Source: Pseudoalteromonas carrageenovora IAM 12662 | GTDB lineage: Bacteria; Pseudomonadota; Gammaproteobacteria; Enterobacterales; Alteromonadaceae | Reading direction: 5' to 3' | Assembly: GCF_900239935.1 (NCBI RefSeq) | Contig: NZ_LT965928.1 | Coordinates: forward strand, 296,945 to 360,944 | DNA length: 64,000 nt | Shown: one piece after another, positions 54,883 to 64,000 of the stretch | Layout: each line of letters begins with the position of its first letter | How positions within the stretch are numbered: position 1 is the stretch's first letter | Notes under the pieces: model-generated | The model's database searches: none | What the model was told of the DNA's origin: nothing | What the model saw: only the letters and a program-made list of their open reading frames with translations | Position numbers and translations under genes: made by a program

Positions 54883-56556
54883 CTATTCCTTGTTTAGCAT
54901 AGGTAAATCTAAGTTTTGTTCTTTAGCACAATTTTTTGCAATGTCGTAACCTGCATCGGCATGTCGCATTACGCCTGTGGCGGGGTCGTTCCAAAGCACG
55001 CGCCCTATTCGCTCTTTTGCTTCATTACTACCATCGGCAACAATAACCACGCCAGAGTGCTGGCTAAATCCCATTCCTACGCCGCCGCCATGATGCAGTG
55101 ATACCCAGGTAGCACCGCCAGCGGTGTTTAATAAAGCATTAAGTAATGGCCAATCTGATACAGCATCTGAGCCATCTAACATGCTTTCGGTTTCTCGGTT
55201 GGGGCTGGCAACAGAACCCGAATCGAGGTGATCGCGGCCAATAACTACAGGGGCTTTGAGTTCGCCATTTTTAACCATCTCGTTAAAAGCGATGGCAAGG
55301 CGGGCTCTATCTTTTAAACCTACCCAGCAAATGCGTGCAGGTAATCCTTGAAATTGAATACGCTCTCGTGCCATATCTAGCCAATTATGCAAATGTTTAT
55401 CATTGGGGATGAGTGCTTTTACTTTAGCGTCAGTTTTGTAAATATCTTCTGGGTCACCCGAAAGTGCAACCCATCTAAATGGACCTATGCCCTCACAAAA
55501 TAGAGGGCGAATATAAGCAGGTACAAAGCCAGGGAAGTCGAACGCGTTAGTTACGCCTTCATCAAATGCCATTTGGCGAATATTATTACCGTAATCGGTT
55601 GTTGCAGCCCCAGCTTTATGTAGCGCTAACATAGCTTTTACTTGCACAGCCATTGATTGTTTAGCGGCTTTTACAACTGTTTGTGGCGCTTGCTCTCGCA
55701 TTTTAGCCGCGTGCTCCATGCTCCAACCTTGTGGCAAGTAGCCATTGAGAGGGTCGTGTGCTGAGGTTTGGTCGGTTACAATATCGGGAGTAATATCGCT
55801 GGCAGCAAGAGCTGTAAATACGTCGGCTGCATTACCGAGTAAACCCACCGATAACGCTTCACCTTTTACACAGGCATCGGTAATTAATTGCAGTGCATGT
55901 TCAAGATTTGTGGCTTTAGCATCAACGTAGCCCGTTTTAATTCGAAAATCGATACGGGTTTCGTCACATTCAACTACCAGAGCGCTAAAGCCTGCCATTG
56001 TTGCAGCTAATGGTTGCGCACCACCCATACCGCCAAGCCCGCCGGTTAATACCCATTTACCCTTTGCGTTACCAGAAAAATGTTGTTTTGCCATAGCAAC
56101 AAAGGTTTCGTAGGTGCCTTGTACTATGCCTTGCGAGCCAATGTAAATCCAAGAGCCTGCCGTCATTTGCCCGTACATCATTAAACCTTTTTTATCGAGC
56201 TCGTTAAAGTGCTCCCAATTTGCCCAGTGTGGCACTAGGTTTGAATTGGCAATAAGAACGCGAGGTGCATTGCAGTGGGTTTTAAATACGCCTACCGGTT
56301 TACCCGATTGTACAAGGAGGGTTTCGTCGTTTTCGAGTCTATCGAGTGTGTCTATAATTTTATCAAAACTAGGCCAGTCGCGCGCCGCTCTACCAATTCC
56401 ACCATATACCACCAGTGAATGCGGATGCTCAGCAACATCAGGGTCTAAATTATTCATTAGCATGCGTTTAGCAGCTTCCGTTTGCCAACTCTTAGCGCTT
56501 ATTTTTTCGCCATGAGGAGCACGTATTATACGTGTTTTATCTAATCGACTGTCCAT
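54883..56556 (-). CDS. hutU: Urocanate hydratase
   Basis: HutU converts urocanate to 4-imidazolone-5-propionate using tightly bound NAD+. The 557-residue protein shows the expected [28 protein letters not shown] (NAD-binding), [14 protein letters not shown] and [15 protein letters not shown] motifs. The ATG at 56556 has the SD CAGGAG, which lies directly downstream of a HutC-type operator, so HutC binding would block hutUH expression. Confidence 0.96.
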   Translation of the reverse strand: MDSRLDKTRIIRAPHGEKISAKSWQTEAAKRMLMNNLDPDVAEHPHSLVVYGGIGRAARDWPSFDKIIDTLDRLENDETLLVQSGKPVGVFKTHCNAPRVLIANSNLVPHWANWEHFNELDKKGLMMYGQMTAGSWIYIGSQGIVQGTYETFVAMAKQHFSGNAKGKWVLTGGLGGMGGAQPLAATMAGFSALVVECDETRIDFRIKTGYVDAKATNLEHALQLITDACVKGEALSVGLLGNAADVFTALAASDITPDIVTDQTSAHDPLNGYLPQGWSMEHAAKMREQAPQTVVKAAKQSMAVQVKAMLALHKAGAATTDYGNNIRQMAFDEGVTNAFDFPGFVPAYIRPLFCEGIGPFRWVALSGDPEDIYKTDAKVKALIPNDKHLHNWLDMARERIQFQGLPARICWVGLKDRARLAIAFNEMVKNGELKAPVVIGRDHLDSGSVASPNRETESMLDGSDAVSDWPLLNALLNTAGGATWVSLHHGGGVGMGFSQHSGVVIVADGSNEAKERIGRVLWNDPATGVMRHADAGYDIAKNCAKEQNLDLPMLNKE

Positions 56557-56568
56557 ATTTTACTCCTG

Positions 56569-56582
56569 TTGTATATACAAGG
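56569..56582 (-). promoter_or_regulatory. HutC-type operator at hutUH
   Basis: TTGTATATACAA(GG) palindrome at 56569-56582, identical in core to the site before hutI and to the CTTGTATxTACAAG operators known for GntR/HutC regulators. Its TATATA core could double as the -10 of the hutU promoter, 13 bases before the gene. Confidence 0.8.
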
Positions 56583-56594
56583 TAATCGGCTTTT

Positions 56595-56618
56595 AAAAAA
56601 CGCCTTTTAAAGCGTTTT
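56595..56618 (-). terminator. Probable terminator of hutC
   Basis: AAAACGC / GCGTTTT (56597-56603, 56612-56618) with an 8-base loop; on the minus strand T residues follow. It separates hutC from the hutU promoter. Confidence 0.55.
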
Positions 56619-56667
56619 ATATTTAATCTGAACTGTGCTTGATATAATTTTTTATTTTGCATTCAGG

Positions 56668-57375
56668 TTATTTTTTAAATGTTAAATGCCCACCTAAGCG
56701 GTATTTACTCCCAGGCGATACAAGTCGTGCAAAGCTAACAATGCCTTTGGATGACCATGTACGGCGGATTACTTGTAGACAAGGTTCTTCGTTGTACAAA
56801 TTAAGCCATTGACACATTTCGTTATTTGGCATAATAGCTTCCACGGTATGGCGGGCTTGTGTAAGTGGAGCCACGTTCGATAAATATTCGTGAGGAGTGA
56901 GTAATGTAAAATCTTGCTGCAAATAATCTTTTGCAAGCTCAGGGTTTACAAAGCGTTCTTCAACTTGCAGTGGTTTTTCGTTTTCGTTGTGTACAAGTAC
57001 GCTGCGATAAACCACGCTGTCTATTTCTACCCCAAGTGCAATTGCAATAGGCGCGATAGCATTAATAGATTCGAGAATATGTACACTACAGCTATAGCGG
57101 CCATTACGTTCTTTGACCTCATCGGCAATATTTTTTATTTCCAGTAATGATGACTGCGATTTAAAACTCGCTACAAACGTACCTAAACCTTGGCTGCGGG
57201 TTAAAATACCCGCATCGGTAAGCTCGCTTAAAGCACGGCGTGCTGTCATACGGCTAACGCTAAATTGGCTGCTTAACTCATTTTCTGAAGGAACGCGCTG
57301 ATCTTCTTGCCACGATCCATTTTTAATTTTATCGACAATAAATTGTTTTATTTGAGCAAATTTAGGTGTTGTCAT
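56668..57375 (-). CDS. hutC: HutC, GntR-family repressor of histidine utilisation
   Basis: A 235-residue regulator with an N-terminal GntR winged helix (about 5-70; RVPSENELSSQFSVSRMTARRALSELTDAGIL in parts) and a C-terminal UTRA ligand domain (about 90-230; VEERFVNPELAKDYL, PCLQVIRRTW). HutC is released from DNA by urocanate in characterised species. Two palindromes TTGTATATACAA flank the gene, one before hutU and one before hutI, matching the expected regulon. It is divergent from hutI, and the hutI-side operator lies 55 bases upstream of its start. Confidence 0.94.
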   Translation of the reverse strand: MTTPKFAQIKQFIVDKIKNGSWQEDQRVPSENELSSQFSVSRMTARRALSELTDAGILTRSQGLGTFVASFKSQSSLLEIKNIADEVKERNGRYSCSVHILESINAIAPIAIALGVEIDSVVYRSVLVHNENEKPLQVEERFVNPELAKDYLQQDFTLLTPHEYLSNVAPLTQARHTVEAIMPNNEMCQWLNLYNEEPCLQVIRRTWSSKGIVSFARLVSPGSKYRLGGHLTFKK

Positions 57376-57429
57376 TGAAAAAGCGAGCTGTATTTATAAT
57401 AAACAATGTTAGTTAAGATGACACAATTG

Positions 57430-57445
57430 CCTTGTATATACAAGG
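57430..57445. promoter_or_regulatory. HutC-type operator between hutC and hutI
   Basis: A perfect 16-bp palindrome CCTTGTATATACAAGG in the divergent hutC/hutI region, 43 bases before the hutI start. It contains TATATA and could control both directions, giving hutI regulation and HutC autoregulation. Confidence 0.85.
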
Positions 57446-57487
57446 TGGGTTGTTAGACTGTATTTTAAGCAAGTTAAGGAGTTGAAT

Positions 57488-58735
57488 ATGCAAAATAAAA
57501 TATCAAACAATGAGCTAGGTGACATCGACTTACTAATTACTGATGCCAATATTGCCACTATGGACACCGCTATAGATGCTCCTTATGGAGCAATAGAAAA
57601 TGCAGCCTTGGCCATAAAAAATGGCAAGATTGCGTGGTTAGGTAAGCAATCTGATTTACCAAGTTTTGATGTATTTGCAACACCAACACTCAGTATTAAA
57701 GGACAGTGGTTAACGCCAGGGCTTATAGATTGCCATACACACTTAGTATTTGCGGGCTCTCGCTCACAAGAATTTGAACAACGCTTGCAGGGTGTAAGCT
57801 ATGAGCAAATTGCTGCTCAAGGTGGCGGTATAGCGAGTACAGTCGCAGCCACGCGCTTAGCTGATCGTGAGCACCTCTTTGTTGATGGTAAAGATCGCTT
57901 AAACACCTTACTTGCTGAAGGAGTCACAACTGTTGAGATTAAATCAGGTTATGGGCTTGATGTTAAAAATGAGCTTAAAATACTCGAAGTAGCCCGCTTA
58001 TTGGGTGAACATCATCCTATTGATATTATAACCACCTTTTTAGGGGCGCATGCTTTACCACCTGAGTATAAAGGGCGTACTGATGAATTTATTAATTTAG
58101 TTTGCACCGATATGCTTGAGCAAGTGGTTGCAAATAACCTTGCAGATGCTGTTGATGTATTCTGTGAAAATGTGGGTTTTAGCTATGAGCAAACCGAGCA
58201 AGTGTTTGAAGCCGCTAAAAAGTATAACCTACCAATAAAATGCCATGCAGAGCAGCTATCTAATCAGCGTGGTGCACAGCTGGTGGCCAAATTTAAAGGT
58301 TTGTCGGCTGATCATATTGAATACCTTGATGAGGATGGTGTAAAAGCAATGGCGCAAGCAGGGACTATTGCTGTGTTACTCCCCGGTGCATTTTATTTTT
58401 TACGAGAAACTCAGTTACCACCCATTGAGTTATTACAAAAATACAAAGTGCCCATTGCCATTGCGAGTGACTTTAACCCGGGTACTTCACCTTTATGCTC
58501 GCTACAGTTGATGATGAATATGGCGTGTACTTTGTTTAGGTTAACACCAGAGCAATCGCTTGCAGGTGTAACGCGCAATGCCGCATTAGCACTTGGTTTA
58601 AATGATAGGGGCGTGCTAAAAGTAGGAGCAAGGGCTGATATTGCACATTGGCAAATAGGCCACCCATCGCAATTAAGTTACCAATTTGGCGTAAATAAAC
58701 TGTTAAATCTATGGATTTTGGGTAGAATTAATTAG
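57488..58735 (+). CDS. hutI: Imidazolonepropionase
   Basis: HutI hydrolyses imidazolone-5-propionate to N-formimino-glutamate. ATG 57488 with AAGGAG at 57476-57481 gives 415 residues; a TTG six bases upstream is unlikely. It is an amidohydrolase-fold zinc/iron enzyme: the metal-binding [12 protein letters not shown], the EIKSGYGLD substrate motif, [21 protein letters not shown], and the SDFNPGTSP motif with the metal-ligand Asp. It is transcribed alone, divergent from hutC. Confidence 0.96.
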   Translation: MQNKISNNELGDIDLLITDANIATMDTAIDAPYGAIENAALAIKNGKIAWLGKQSDLPSFDVFATPTLSIKGQWLTPGLIDCHTHLVFAGSRSQEFEQRLQGVSYEQIAAQGGGIASTVAATRLADREHLFVDGKDRLNTLLAEGVTTVEIKSGYGLDVKNELKILEVARLLGEHHPIDIITTFLGAHALPPEYKGRTDEFINLVCTDMLEQVVANNLADAVDVFCENVGFSYEQTEQVFEAAKKYNLPIKCHAEQLSNQRGAQLVAKFKGLSADHIEYLDEDGVKAMAQAGTIAVLLPGAFYFLRETQLPPIELLQKYKVPIAIASDFNPGTSPLCSLQLMMNMACTLFRLTPEQSLAGVTRNAALALGLNDRGVLKVGARADIAHWQIGHPSQLSYQFGVNKLLNLWILGRIN

Positions 58736-58803
58736 TTTGTATTATTTTTGTTCATAATTAACATGCTTTTATTGAATTTTATGGCTAATGGAGTGGCGTA
58801 AGC

Positions 58804-60522
58804 TTGAGTATTTTGACTGACAGTAACTTTCCGATTTTTTTTAGTGGTTCGCTTTTAATGGCGATGATCGCTACGTTATTTTCGGTTAAAAATATCAGTA
58901 TTAAATTTAGTTATTTGTGCACTGGAGTGGTTGGATTAGCCATTTTAAGTAGTGGTGCGGCTTGGTTAGCTATTTTGCTGGCTTTTGGTTTTTGCTTTCA
59001 TTTGTGGCAGGCTTTTGAGCGAAATAACTGGAGCATGATTATTGTCAGTGCTGCTGCCGGGCTATTATTTGTTGTTTTATTTTCGGCTCATCTATTATTA
59101 GAAGTACCACTTTTTTGGGTTGTAGTTGCCATATTATTATTAGCCATCGTTGGTTTTTTAAATGACGAAAGTGCAGTAAAAGAGGTTGTTATAGAACCTC
59201 AAAGTATTGATGAGGCGTTTATTGAAGAATCGCCATTATCTATTTTTGCGAATAAAAAGCAGCTACGCCAAGGTTACTACCATTGGTGTGAAAACAACCA
59301 TATAAACGCAGCTTTAGTTATTATCCGCCTTGAGGGGTTTGAGCAAGTTAACCAACATATAGGCCGCGACTTTGGCGATATTCTGTTAGCGCAAACTGCT
59401 AATAGAATTAAAGAATTATTAGTAAGTGATGAAATAGTACCTATAAACACTCATGAAAAGCTAGCCCATTTAGGCGGATTAAACTTTGCATTTATTTGTA
59501 GCTTAGCAAATCAAAAACACTTTCATGAAATAGTGATTGAGCAAATATTAGGGGCAACGCTTAAGCCTTTTAATGTAGCTAACTGTACGGTAGAGGTAAA
59601 AGCCCGCGCTAGTTATGTAAATTGTGATGAACAAGACAATAACTTTGATAATTTAATATCGTTTGCTTATCTTGCCCTTGATAGCCACCCAAATCGAAAA
59701 GTAGTGCCTTATCATCAGCAAATGATGGTAGAGCAGCTAGAGCAGCAGGCGCGCTTAAAAGAGCTTACTAATATTGATTTTGCTAGTGAGCTTGAGCTTT
59801 ATTTTCAACCCGTTATTTGTAATAACGGTGGCCAGATAGAATTTTTAGAATTGTTACTGCGTTGGCAGCACCCTAAACAGGGGATTTTATCTGCTAATCG
59901 TTTTATTGATGATATAAGAATTGCAGGGCTTGCTTATCCATTAGCTAAGTTTGTGATAGAGCGAGCAGCAGAGCTCGCAATGGCATTGAGGATTGAAGGT
60001 ATTACTGTACCACTGAGTATTAATGTGTTTGGCCCTGAAATGCTCAACGAAGAATTTGTTGAATTTGTAGATTCGGTAATAAGTGAGCATCAATTAGAGC
60101 CGGGCGACTTAATAGTTGAATGCCCTTTACATATATTCACAAGCCTTGATGATAAAGGCCGAGCGATGATTGCTAGGTTAAATAATATTGGCTTAAAAGT
60201 ATGTGTTGATGGCTTAGGTGATAACCCTGTGCTGCTTTCTAAGTTACCAAGTTTGGCTGTAGAATATATTAAAGTGGCGCCCTCGCTTACTGCTGATTTT
60301 AGCAATCAAAACAACATACGTAGCTTAGTAAGTGGCATGGTTGAAATGCATAACCAACAAAAGACTAAAGTCATATTTGAAGGCGTAGAGACTCTTGAAC
60401 AACTAAAATTTGTCAAAAGTTTAAAGGCGTATGCCGCTCAAGGTTATTACTTTGGTCATCCGTTAAGTAGTATTGGTTTGATGAGTTGGTTGAAGCAGTG
60501 GCGTATGGATTTAGCTAAGTAA
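58804..60522 (+). CDS. Membrane protein with degenerate GGDEF and EAL domains
   Basis: A 572-residue protein: four or five N-terminal membrane helices (to about residue 120), a GGDEF-like domain whose active site reads LGGLNF (223-228) in place of RGGDEF, and an EAL-like domain in which EALLR is ELLLR (349-353) and DDFGTG is DGLGDNP. The EGVET glutamate is still present. Both catalytic centres appear lost, so it is probably a c-di-GMP binder or a scaffold and not an enzyme. It lies inside the hut cluster between hutI and hutG, without obvious connection. Start is TTG 58804, about ten bases after GGAG. Confidence 0.85.
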   Translation: MSILTDSNFPIFFSGSLLMAMIATLFSVKNISIKFSYLCTGVVGLAILSSGAAWLAILLAFGFCFHLWQAFERNNWSMIIVSAAAGLLFVVLFSAHLLLEVPLFWVVVAILLLAIVGFLNDESAVKEVVIEPQSIDEAFIEESPLSIFANKKQLRQGYYHWCENNHINAALVIIRLEGFEQVNQHIGRDFGDILLAQTANRIKELLVSDEIVPINTHEKLAHLGGLNFAFICSLANQKHFHEIVIEQILGATLKPFNVANCTVEVKARASYVNCDEQDNNFDNLISFAYLALDSHPNRKVVPYHQQMMVEQLEQQARLKELTNIDFASELELYFQPVICNNGGQIEFLELLLRWQHPKQGILSANRFIDDIRIAGLAYPLAKFVIERAAELAMALRIEGITVPLSINVFGPEMLNEEFVEFVDSVISEHQLEPGDLIVECPLHIFTSLDDKGRAMIARLNNIGLKVCVDGLGDNPVLLSKLPSLAVEYIKVAPSLTADFSNQNNIRSLVSGMVEMHNQQKTKVIFEGVETLEQLKFVKSLKAYAAQGYYFGHPLSSIGLMSWLKQWRMDLAK

Positions 60523-60555
60523 CTAGCTTAAATAATTTTACAGGGGAAGCGCTGT

Positions 60556-61602
60556 TTATTGCTCTTTAGCTTGTAAATAGCTATTTGTCAGCGCACTTAA
60601 TACTTGCCCTGTATGCTCAGCTCCAGCGTCTAAACCGTTAGGGTGTTGGCTAGGCGCTGCTTCACATAAATGTAAATACTTAGCGCGGCGATTACTAGCG
60701 GCTAAATGTACAAAATGTTCAGCATCAGCAACACTAAAACCACTGCAATTATAAGCGCTTACTGGCATGTAAGTTATACTATCTAAATCAACCTCAATAC
60801 CTAGTGCATAATTATCGGTGTTGTTAAGTGCATGAGTGACAGCGCTACTTAGCGTTATTTCTCTTCTTACTGCAATTGCTTGATAACTAGTAAAACTGTG
60901 ATTGGCTTGGGCCATTGCATCAAGTGTTGCCTGATTATTTTTAAGTTCGTGTAACCCAATTACATGGTAGTTATTTAAGTGCTGCTCGTCATAGGCGTAG
61001 GTAAAGCCATTTCCACTATGGCGTCCTTCACATGGTCTGAAATCGGCATGAGGATCTAAATTTATAGCGTTGATAGGGTTTTGGCTGTGTTTACTCAAAG
61101 CTCTAATAATACCTAGGCAGTTATTATGTCCGCCCCCTATTACAATAGGCTCAAGACCAGCTTTAAAGATTAAACTTAAAACGGCTTCTACACGTTCATC
61201 AAGCTGCCTGCAAAGTTCACGCAACTGAGTTAATTGCTCAGGCTGTTTTGCACTTAGCGGGTTACTTTGCAGCATTAAATCAGTGGTATTAACTTCACCA
61301 AGTAGTAATATTTTTTGAGTTGCAATAAATTGATTATGAGGCTGATTTAAAAAGCGCTTTAAAAAGGCAGGCCAAGCTTGGTGGGCACCTTTATTTCCTA
61401 AATTTGCTCTGGGACCGATATCTTCACAAATACCAAGTAATACATAGCGAATGCCAAATTGAGCTGCATCTATTAGTGCTTGTTGAACGTTTACTTGGGT
61501 GTCTAGCAGGGCCATTGACTGCCAAGCTTTAGTTTCGTTTGCGCGGGTAGTGCAAAGAGCCTTAACCGCGCTTTCATCATATACTGTTAAGTAACTGGTC
61601 AC
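60556..61602 (-). CDS. hutG: Formimidoylglutamase
   Basis: HutG of the arginase/ureohydrolase family splits N-formimino-glutamate to glutamate and formamide. Dimanganese motifs are present: GGGHNN (about 195), NLDPHADFRPCEGRHSG and EVDLDSITYMP. The 348 residues and the hut context favour formimidoylglutamase over arginase or agmatinase. It forms a minus-strand pair with rraA (one base between them) and lacks a HutC palindrome nearby, so its control may differ from hutUH and hutI. Confidence 0.9.
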   Translation of the reverse strand: MTSYLTVYDESAVKALCTTRANETKAWQSMALLDTQVNVQQALIDAAQFGIRYVLLGICEDIGPRANLGNKGAHQAWPAFLKRFLNQPHNQFIATQKILLLGEVNTTDLMLQSNPLSAKQPEQLTQLRELCRQLDERVEAVLSLIFKAGLEPIVIGGGHNNCLGIIRALSKHSQNPINAINLDPHADFRPCEGRHSGNGFTYAYDEQHLNNYHVIGLHELKNNQATLDAMAQANHSFTSYQAIAVRREITLSSAVTHALNNTDNYALGIEVDLDSITYMPVSAYNCSGFSVADAEHFVHLAASNRRAKYLHLCEAAPSQHPNGLDAGAEHTGQVLSALTNSYLQAKEQ

Positions 61603-61603
61603 G

Positions 61604-62101
61604 TTATACTTCTACGATTTCCAATTCTAGTTCTTCAGCAGATAAAACAATGCCAGTGCTGTCGGCATAAATAAAATCGTCATCAAAAAACGAAACGCCT
61701 GCAAAGTTAACACCTATGCCATCTTCACCCGCGCCTTCGCTATCTGCAGCAACCGGAATAGATGCAATAGCCTGAATACCTAAATCTAGGTCTTCAAGTT
61801 CGTCAACATGGCGCACAGCACCATAAACAACAATACCTTGCCAGTTGTTTTCAAAGGCAAGTTCGGCAAGCTCTATATCAATAAGCGCACGGCGTGTTGA
61901 GCCACCGCCATCAATTAAAAGAACTGAGCCTGTACCATCTTGAGAAAGTAATTCACGGATCAGTTCGTTATTTTCAAAACATTTAACTGTTTTAATGCGG
62001 CCGCCAAAGGTATGACGTCCACCAAAGTTTATGAACATAGGTTCAAGCACGTCAACCACATCGGCAAAGTGATCGCATAAATCAGAAGTGCTGTAATCCA
62101 T
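61604..62101 (-). CDS. rraA: Regulator of ribonuclease E activity A
   Basis: RraA binds RNase E and inhibits mRNA decay in E. coli. The 165-residue protein aligns throughout with E. coli Rra[31 protein letters not shown] (in parts), [31 protein letters not shown] and [18 protein letters not shown] trimeric fold related to class II aldolases is expected. It lies upstream of hutG on the same strand. Confidence 0.95.
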   Translation of the reverse strand: MDYSTSDLCDHFADVVDVLEPMFINFGGRHTFGGRIKTVKCFENNELIRELLSQDGTGSVLLIDGGGSTRRALIDIELAELAFENNWQGIVVYGAVRHVDELEDLDLGIQAIASIPVAADSEGAGEDGIGVNFAGVSFFDDDFIYADSTGIVLSAEELELEIVEV

Positions 62102-62306
62102 TATTTTATCCTCAAAAGATACATTAGGTTATAACTCAGTATACCCTCCTTATAAGCAATAACAACGACTTAATAGCAGTAAATTTAAGCAAAATACGCG
62201 CAAGATCATCAATAGCAACAATAGTGTCTTAAAAGCGTCACTCAATTGTTATTTACAACACCTAAGCTAAAACAGTGTTCAGATATTATGCAGCTAGGAG
62301 TAAGTG

Positions 62307-62846
62307 ATGACTAATAACAGTGTGCTTAAAAAGGTAGCTCAAATGGATGAGCAATTGTTTTTAACTTTATTTAATTACAATTCGCCTAAATGGCTCAAAA
62401 CAGCAGCGCTTGGTTTTTCAAAAAGCGGAGATGGGGCGCTTTACTTATTACTATGTGCAGCAGTGTGGTGGCTAAGTAGTAATGAACAACATCAATTACT
62501 TCCTGCTACGGTACTATTAGGTTTTGTTATTGAGAGGCCAATTTATTTTTTAGCCAAAAATCGTTTTGCGCGTATTCGTCCATGTGATTGTTTAGTAACA
62601 AATGCCTATATTGTGCCAAGCGATAAGTTTAGCTTACCGTCTGGGCACAGTGCGGCTGCATTTTTGGTAGCGACTATTTTGAGCCACTTCTTCCCTGAAT
62701 TAGGCTTACTTTTCTTTGCGTGGGCTGCTGGTGTTGCATTGTCTAGAGTGGTATTGGGTGTACATTTTCCGGCGGATATCATTATTGGAGCAGCTATTGG
62801 TAGTTCATGTGGCTTATGTGCATTAATGCTGGTGGTGCCTGTATGA
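62307..62846 (+). CDS. PAP2-family membrane phosphatase
   Basis: A 179-residue membrane protein with about five helices and the complete PAP2 signature: KNRFARIRP (K-x6-RP), PSGHSAA and SRVVLGVHFPADI. Family members dephosphorylate phosphatidate, phosphatidylglycerophosphate or undecaprenyl pyrophosphate at the periplasmic face; the substrate is not evident. ATG 62307 follows AGGAG at a good distance; a GTG three bases earlier is too close. It is coupled by ATGA overlap to a glycosyltransferase gene, which suggests a role in lipid-linked sugar metabolism. Confidence 0.9.
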   Translation: MTNNSVLKKVAQMDEQLFLTLFNYNSPKWLKTAALGFSKSGDGALYLLLCAAVWWLSSNEQHQLLPATVLLGFVIERPIYFLAKNRFARIRPCDCLVTNAYIVPSDKFSLPSGHSAAAFLVATILSHFFPELGLLFFAWAAGVALSRVVLGVHFPADIIIGAAIGSSCGLCALMLVVPV

Positions 62847-63874
62847 AGATATTGTATGGGGTACAAGGTACTGGCAATGGGCACATAACTCGCGCTCGGG
62901 TTATGGCTAGTCGCTTTAATGATTTAGGGATAGACGTAGATTATGTTTTTTCAGGGCGTGCGAATAAAGATTACTTCGATATGCATGAGTTTTCTGACTA
63001 TAAAACATTTCGCGGTTTATCGTTTAGCACTCAAAACGGGCAAGTTAAAGCGCTACAAACACTTAAAAAGGCCAGAGTGTGTAAGTTAGTCAGAGATATA
63101 AAAGCCTTCGACGTAAAACAGTATGACTTTGTACTTAACGATTTTGAACCTGTATCGGCTTGGGCTGCAAAGCGATCAGGCATACCGGTGGTGGGGATAA
63201 GTCATCAAGCTGCATTTTTATCAGACAGCGTACCGATGTTTGGCCGTGGCATATTAAGAAAGTCTCTTATTAAAAACTATGCACCTGCAAATACCTATTT
63301 AGGCGTACATTGGCAACCTTTTGCGCACAATATTATTCCACCGTTTATTGCAAATCATGAACATGGTAATCCGGTTGCTGTTATGAACAAAGTATTGGTG
63401 TATTTACCGTTTGAGAACCTAGATAGTATTATTGACTATTTGAAAGATTTTCCTGAAAAAGAGTTTTATTGTTACCACCCACATGCACAGGATAAATCAA
63501 TTGGGCATATACATTTACGATCTCCTTCTCGTACTGGTTTTTTAAATGACTTAGCAAATACCAGTGGTGTGATTGGTAATGCAGGGTTTGAGTTGGCTAG
63601 TGAGGCGTTAAAGTTAGGTAAAAAACTTTTATTAAAGCCGTTAGACGGGCAATTTGAACAAGGGGCAAACGCTCAAACATTGCTTGCGATGGGAATGGCG
63701 CATGTTATGAATTACTTAAACCCACAAGCACTTGATGACTGGAACAGTGCACCGCAAAACAAGCAAATTAACTATCCAAGTGATCCTGCACCATTAATTG
63801 ATTGGCTCCTCAAAAAGCAGTGGGGTAATACTCAGTCATTACATAGCGGATTATGGGGAAGTGTTAATCTATAA
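62843..63874 (+). CDS. GT-B-fold glycosyltransferase-like protein
   Basis: A 343-residue protein starting at ATG 62843 (MKILYGVQGTGNGHITRA), overlapping the PAP2 stop by four bases; an upstream frame of 12 codons lies inside the PAP2 gene. GNGHITRARVMA is the glycine-rich N-terminal loop of MurG/UGT-like transferases, and GNAGFELASEALKLGKKLLLKP with FEQGANAQ resembles the C-terminal donor-binding region. It belongs to a group annotated as MJ1255-type or 'glycosyltransferase family' proteins. Acceptor and donor are unknown; a lipid or envelope sugar is likely from its coupled partner. Confidence 0.85.
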   Translation: MKILYGVQGTGNGHITRARVMASRFNDLGIDVDYVFSGRANKDYFDMHEFSDYKTFRGLSFSTQNGQVKALQTLKKARVCKLVRDIKAFDVKQYDFVLNDFEPVSAWAAKRSGIPVVGISHQAAFLSDSVPMFGRGILRKSLIKNYAPANTYLGVHWQPFAHNIIPPFIANHEHGNPVAVMNKVLVYLPFENLDSIIDYLKDFPEKEFYCYHPHAQDKSIGHIHLRSPSRTGFLNDLANTSGVIGNAGFELASEALKLGKKLLLKPLDGQFEQGANAQTLLAMGMAHVMNYLNPQALDDWNSAPQNKQINYPSDPAPLIDWLLKKQWGNTQSLHSGLWGSVNL

Positions 63875-63980
63875 TAAAACATTTTTTAAAACCGCATTTA
63901 AGTAAAAAAAAGGTTAAGTTAATGAGATAGCTGCATTCAATAAGCTATACTGTAAATGCATATTTAACAAAGGCGTTTAC

Positions 63981-64000
63981 GATGAATTTTTTACAAAACT
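63981..64000 (+). CDS. Start of a gene running out of the window
   Basis: ATG at 63981 follows AAAGG (about 63969) at normal spacing and reads MNFLQN before the window ends. No function can be assigned. The preceding 106 bases show no clear terminator after the glycosyltransferase. Confidence 0.45.

Noticed and set aside
1..64000. Prophage, CRISPR array, toxin-antitoxin or defence system
   Set aside because: Both strands were read for integrase, transposase, phage structural, Cas and restriction motifs and for regularly spaced repeats; none was seen. The window is core metabolism and housekeeping.

Overview
This window looks like core chromosome of a marine gammaproteobacterium of the Pseudoalteromonas type (order Alteromonadales). 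The reasons are the AT-rich codon use, near-full-length resemblance of most products to their E. coli, Vibrio or Shewanella counterparts, and the gene order polA - (small RNA) - engB - csrB/C-type RNA - yihI - hemN, which parallels E. coli polA-spf-yihA-csrC-yihI-hemN. I see no prophage, transposase, CRISPR array, tRNA cluster or defence island. The unusual content is regulatory DNA, small RNAs and two freshly damaged genes. | Layout. 1-70: 3' end of a 5S rRNA and the terminator of an rRNA operon. 442-4082: a two-domain VOC protein, a small unknown protein, and cti (cis/trans fatty-acid isomerase), which has an in-frame stop. 4238-7628: a hybrid sensor kinase, a frameshifted modF, and a small membrane protein. 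7695-14820 (minus strand): a TraB/GumN protein, then an envelope-modification block eptA-dgkA-LTA-synthase-like with a PmrA/PmrB-like two-component system downstream. A CTTAAG-N5-CTTAAG site lies upstream of eptA. 15020-20703: the ilvLGMDA isoleucine/valine operon with a readable attenuator and no ilvE. | 20797-31000: an NMT1-type binding protein, a methyltransferase, beta carbonic anhydrase, a Rossmann protein, ubiK, rep helicase, a GAF-GAF-GGDEF-(degenerate EAL) protein, cytochrome c5 and elbB. 31000-41300: a DnaA-box/GATC-rich leader, polA, a candidate small RNA, yceI, a DUF1285 gene, engB, cytochrome c4, a CsrB/CsrC-type RNA with a GacA/UvrY-like upstream site, yihI, a DUF2489 gene, hemN behind a canonical class II FNR promoter, and darP. 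41449-52460: pmbA, dciA, an M13 metallopeptidase, a NahK-like kinase, mutT, secA and a chemoreceptor. 52569-62101: a yeeZ-like gene and the dispersed histidine-utilisation set hutH, hutU, hutC, hutI and hutG, with two HutC-type palindromes and an intervening degenerate GGDEF/EAL membrane protein, then rraA. 62307-64000: a PAP2 phosphatase coupled to a GT-B-like glycosyltransferase, and the first codons of another gene. | How the genes work together. EptA and the LTA-synthase-like enzyme transfer phospho-headgroups from phospholipids and leave diacylglycerol, which DgkA recycles; the adjacent two-component system probably controls them. IlvGMDA makes branched-chain amino acids under leader-peptide control. 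HutHUIG takes histidine to glutamate plus formamide under HutC. CsrB/C RNA would titrate CsrA. Coordinates of small RNAs and promoters are inferred by eye; no folding or database search was run.
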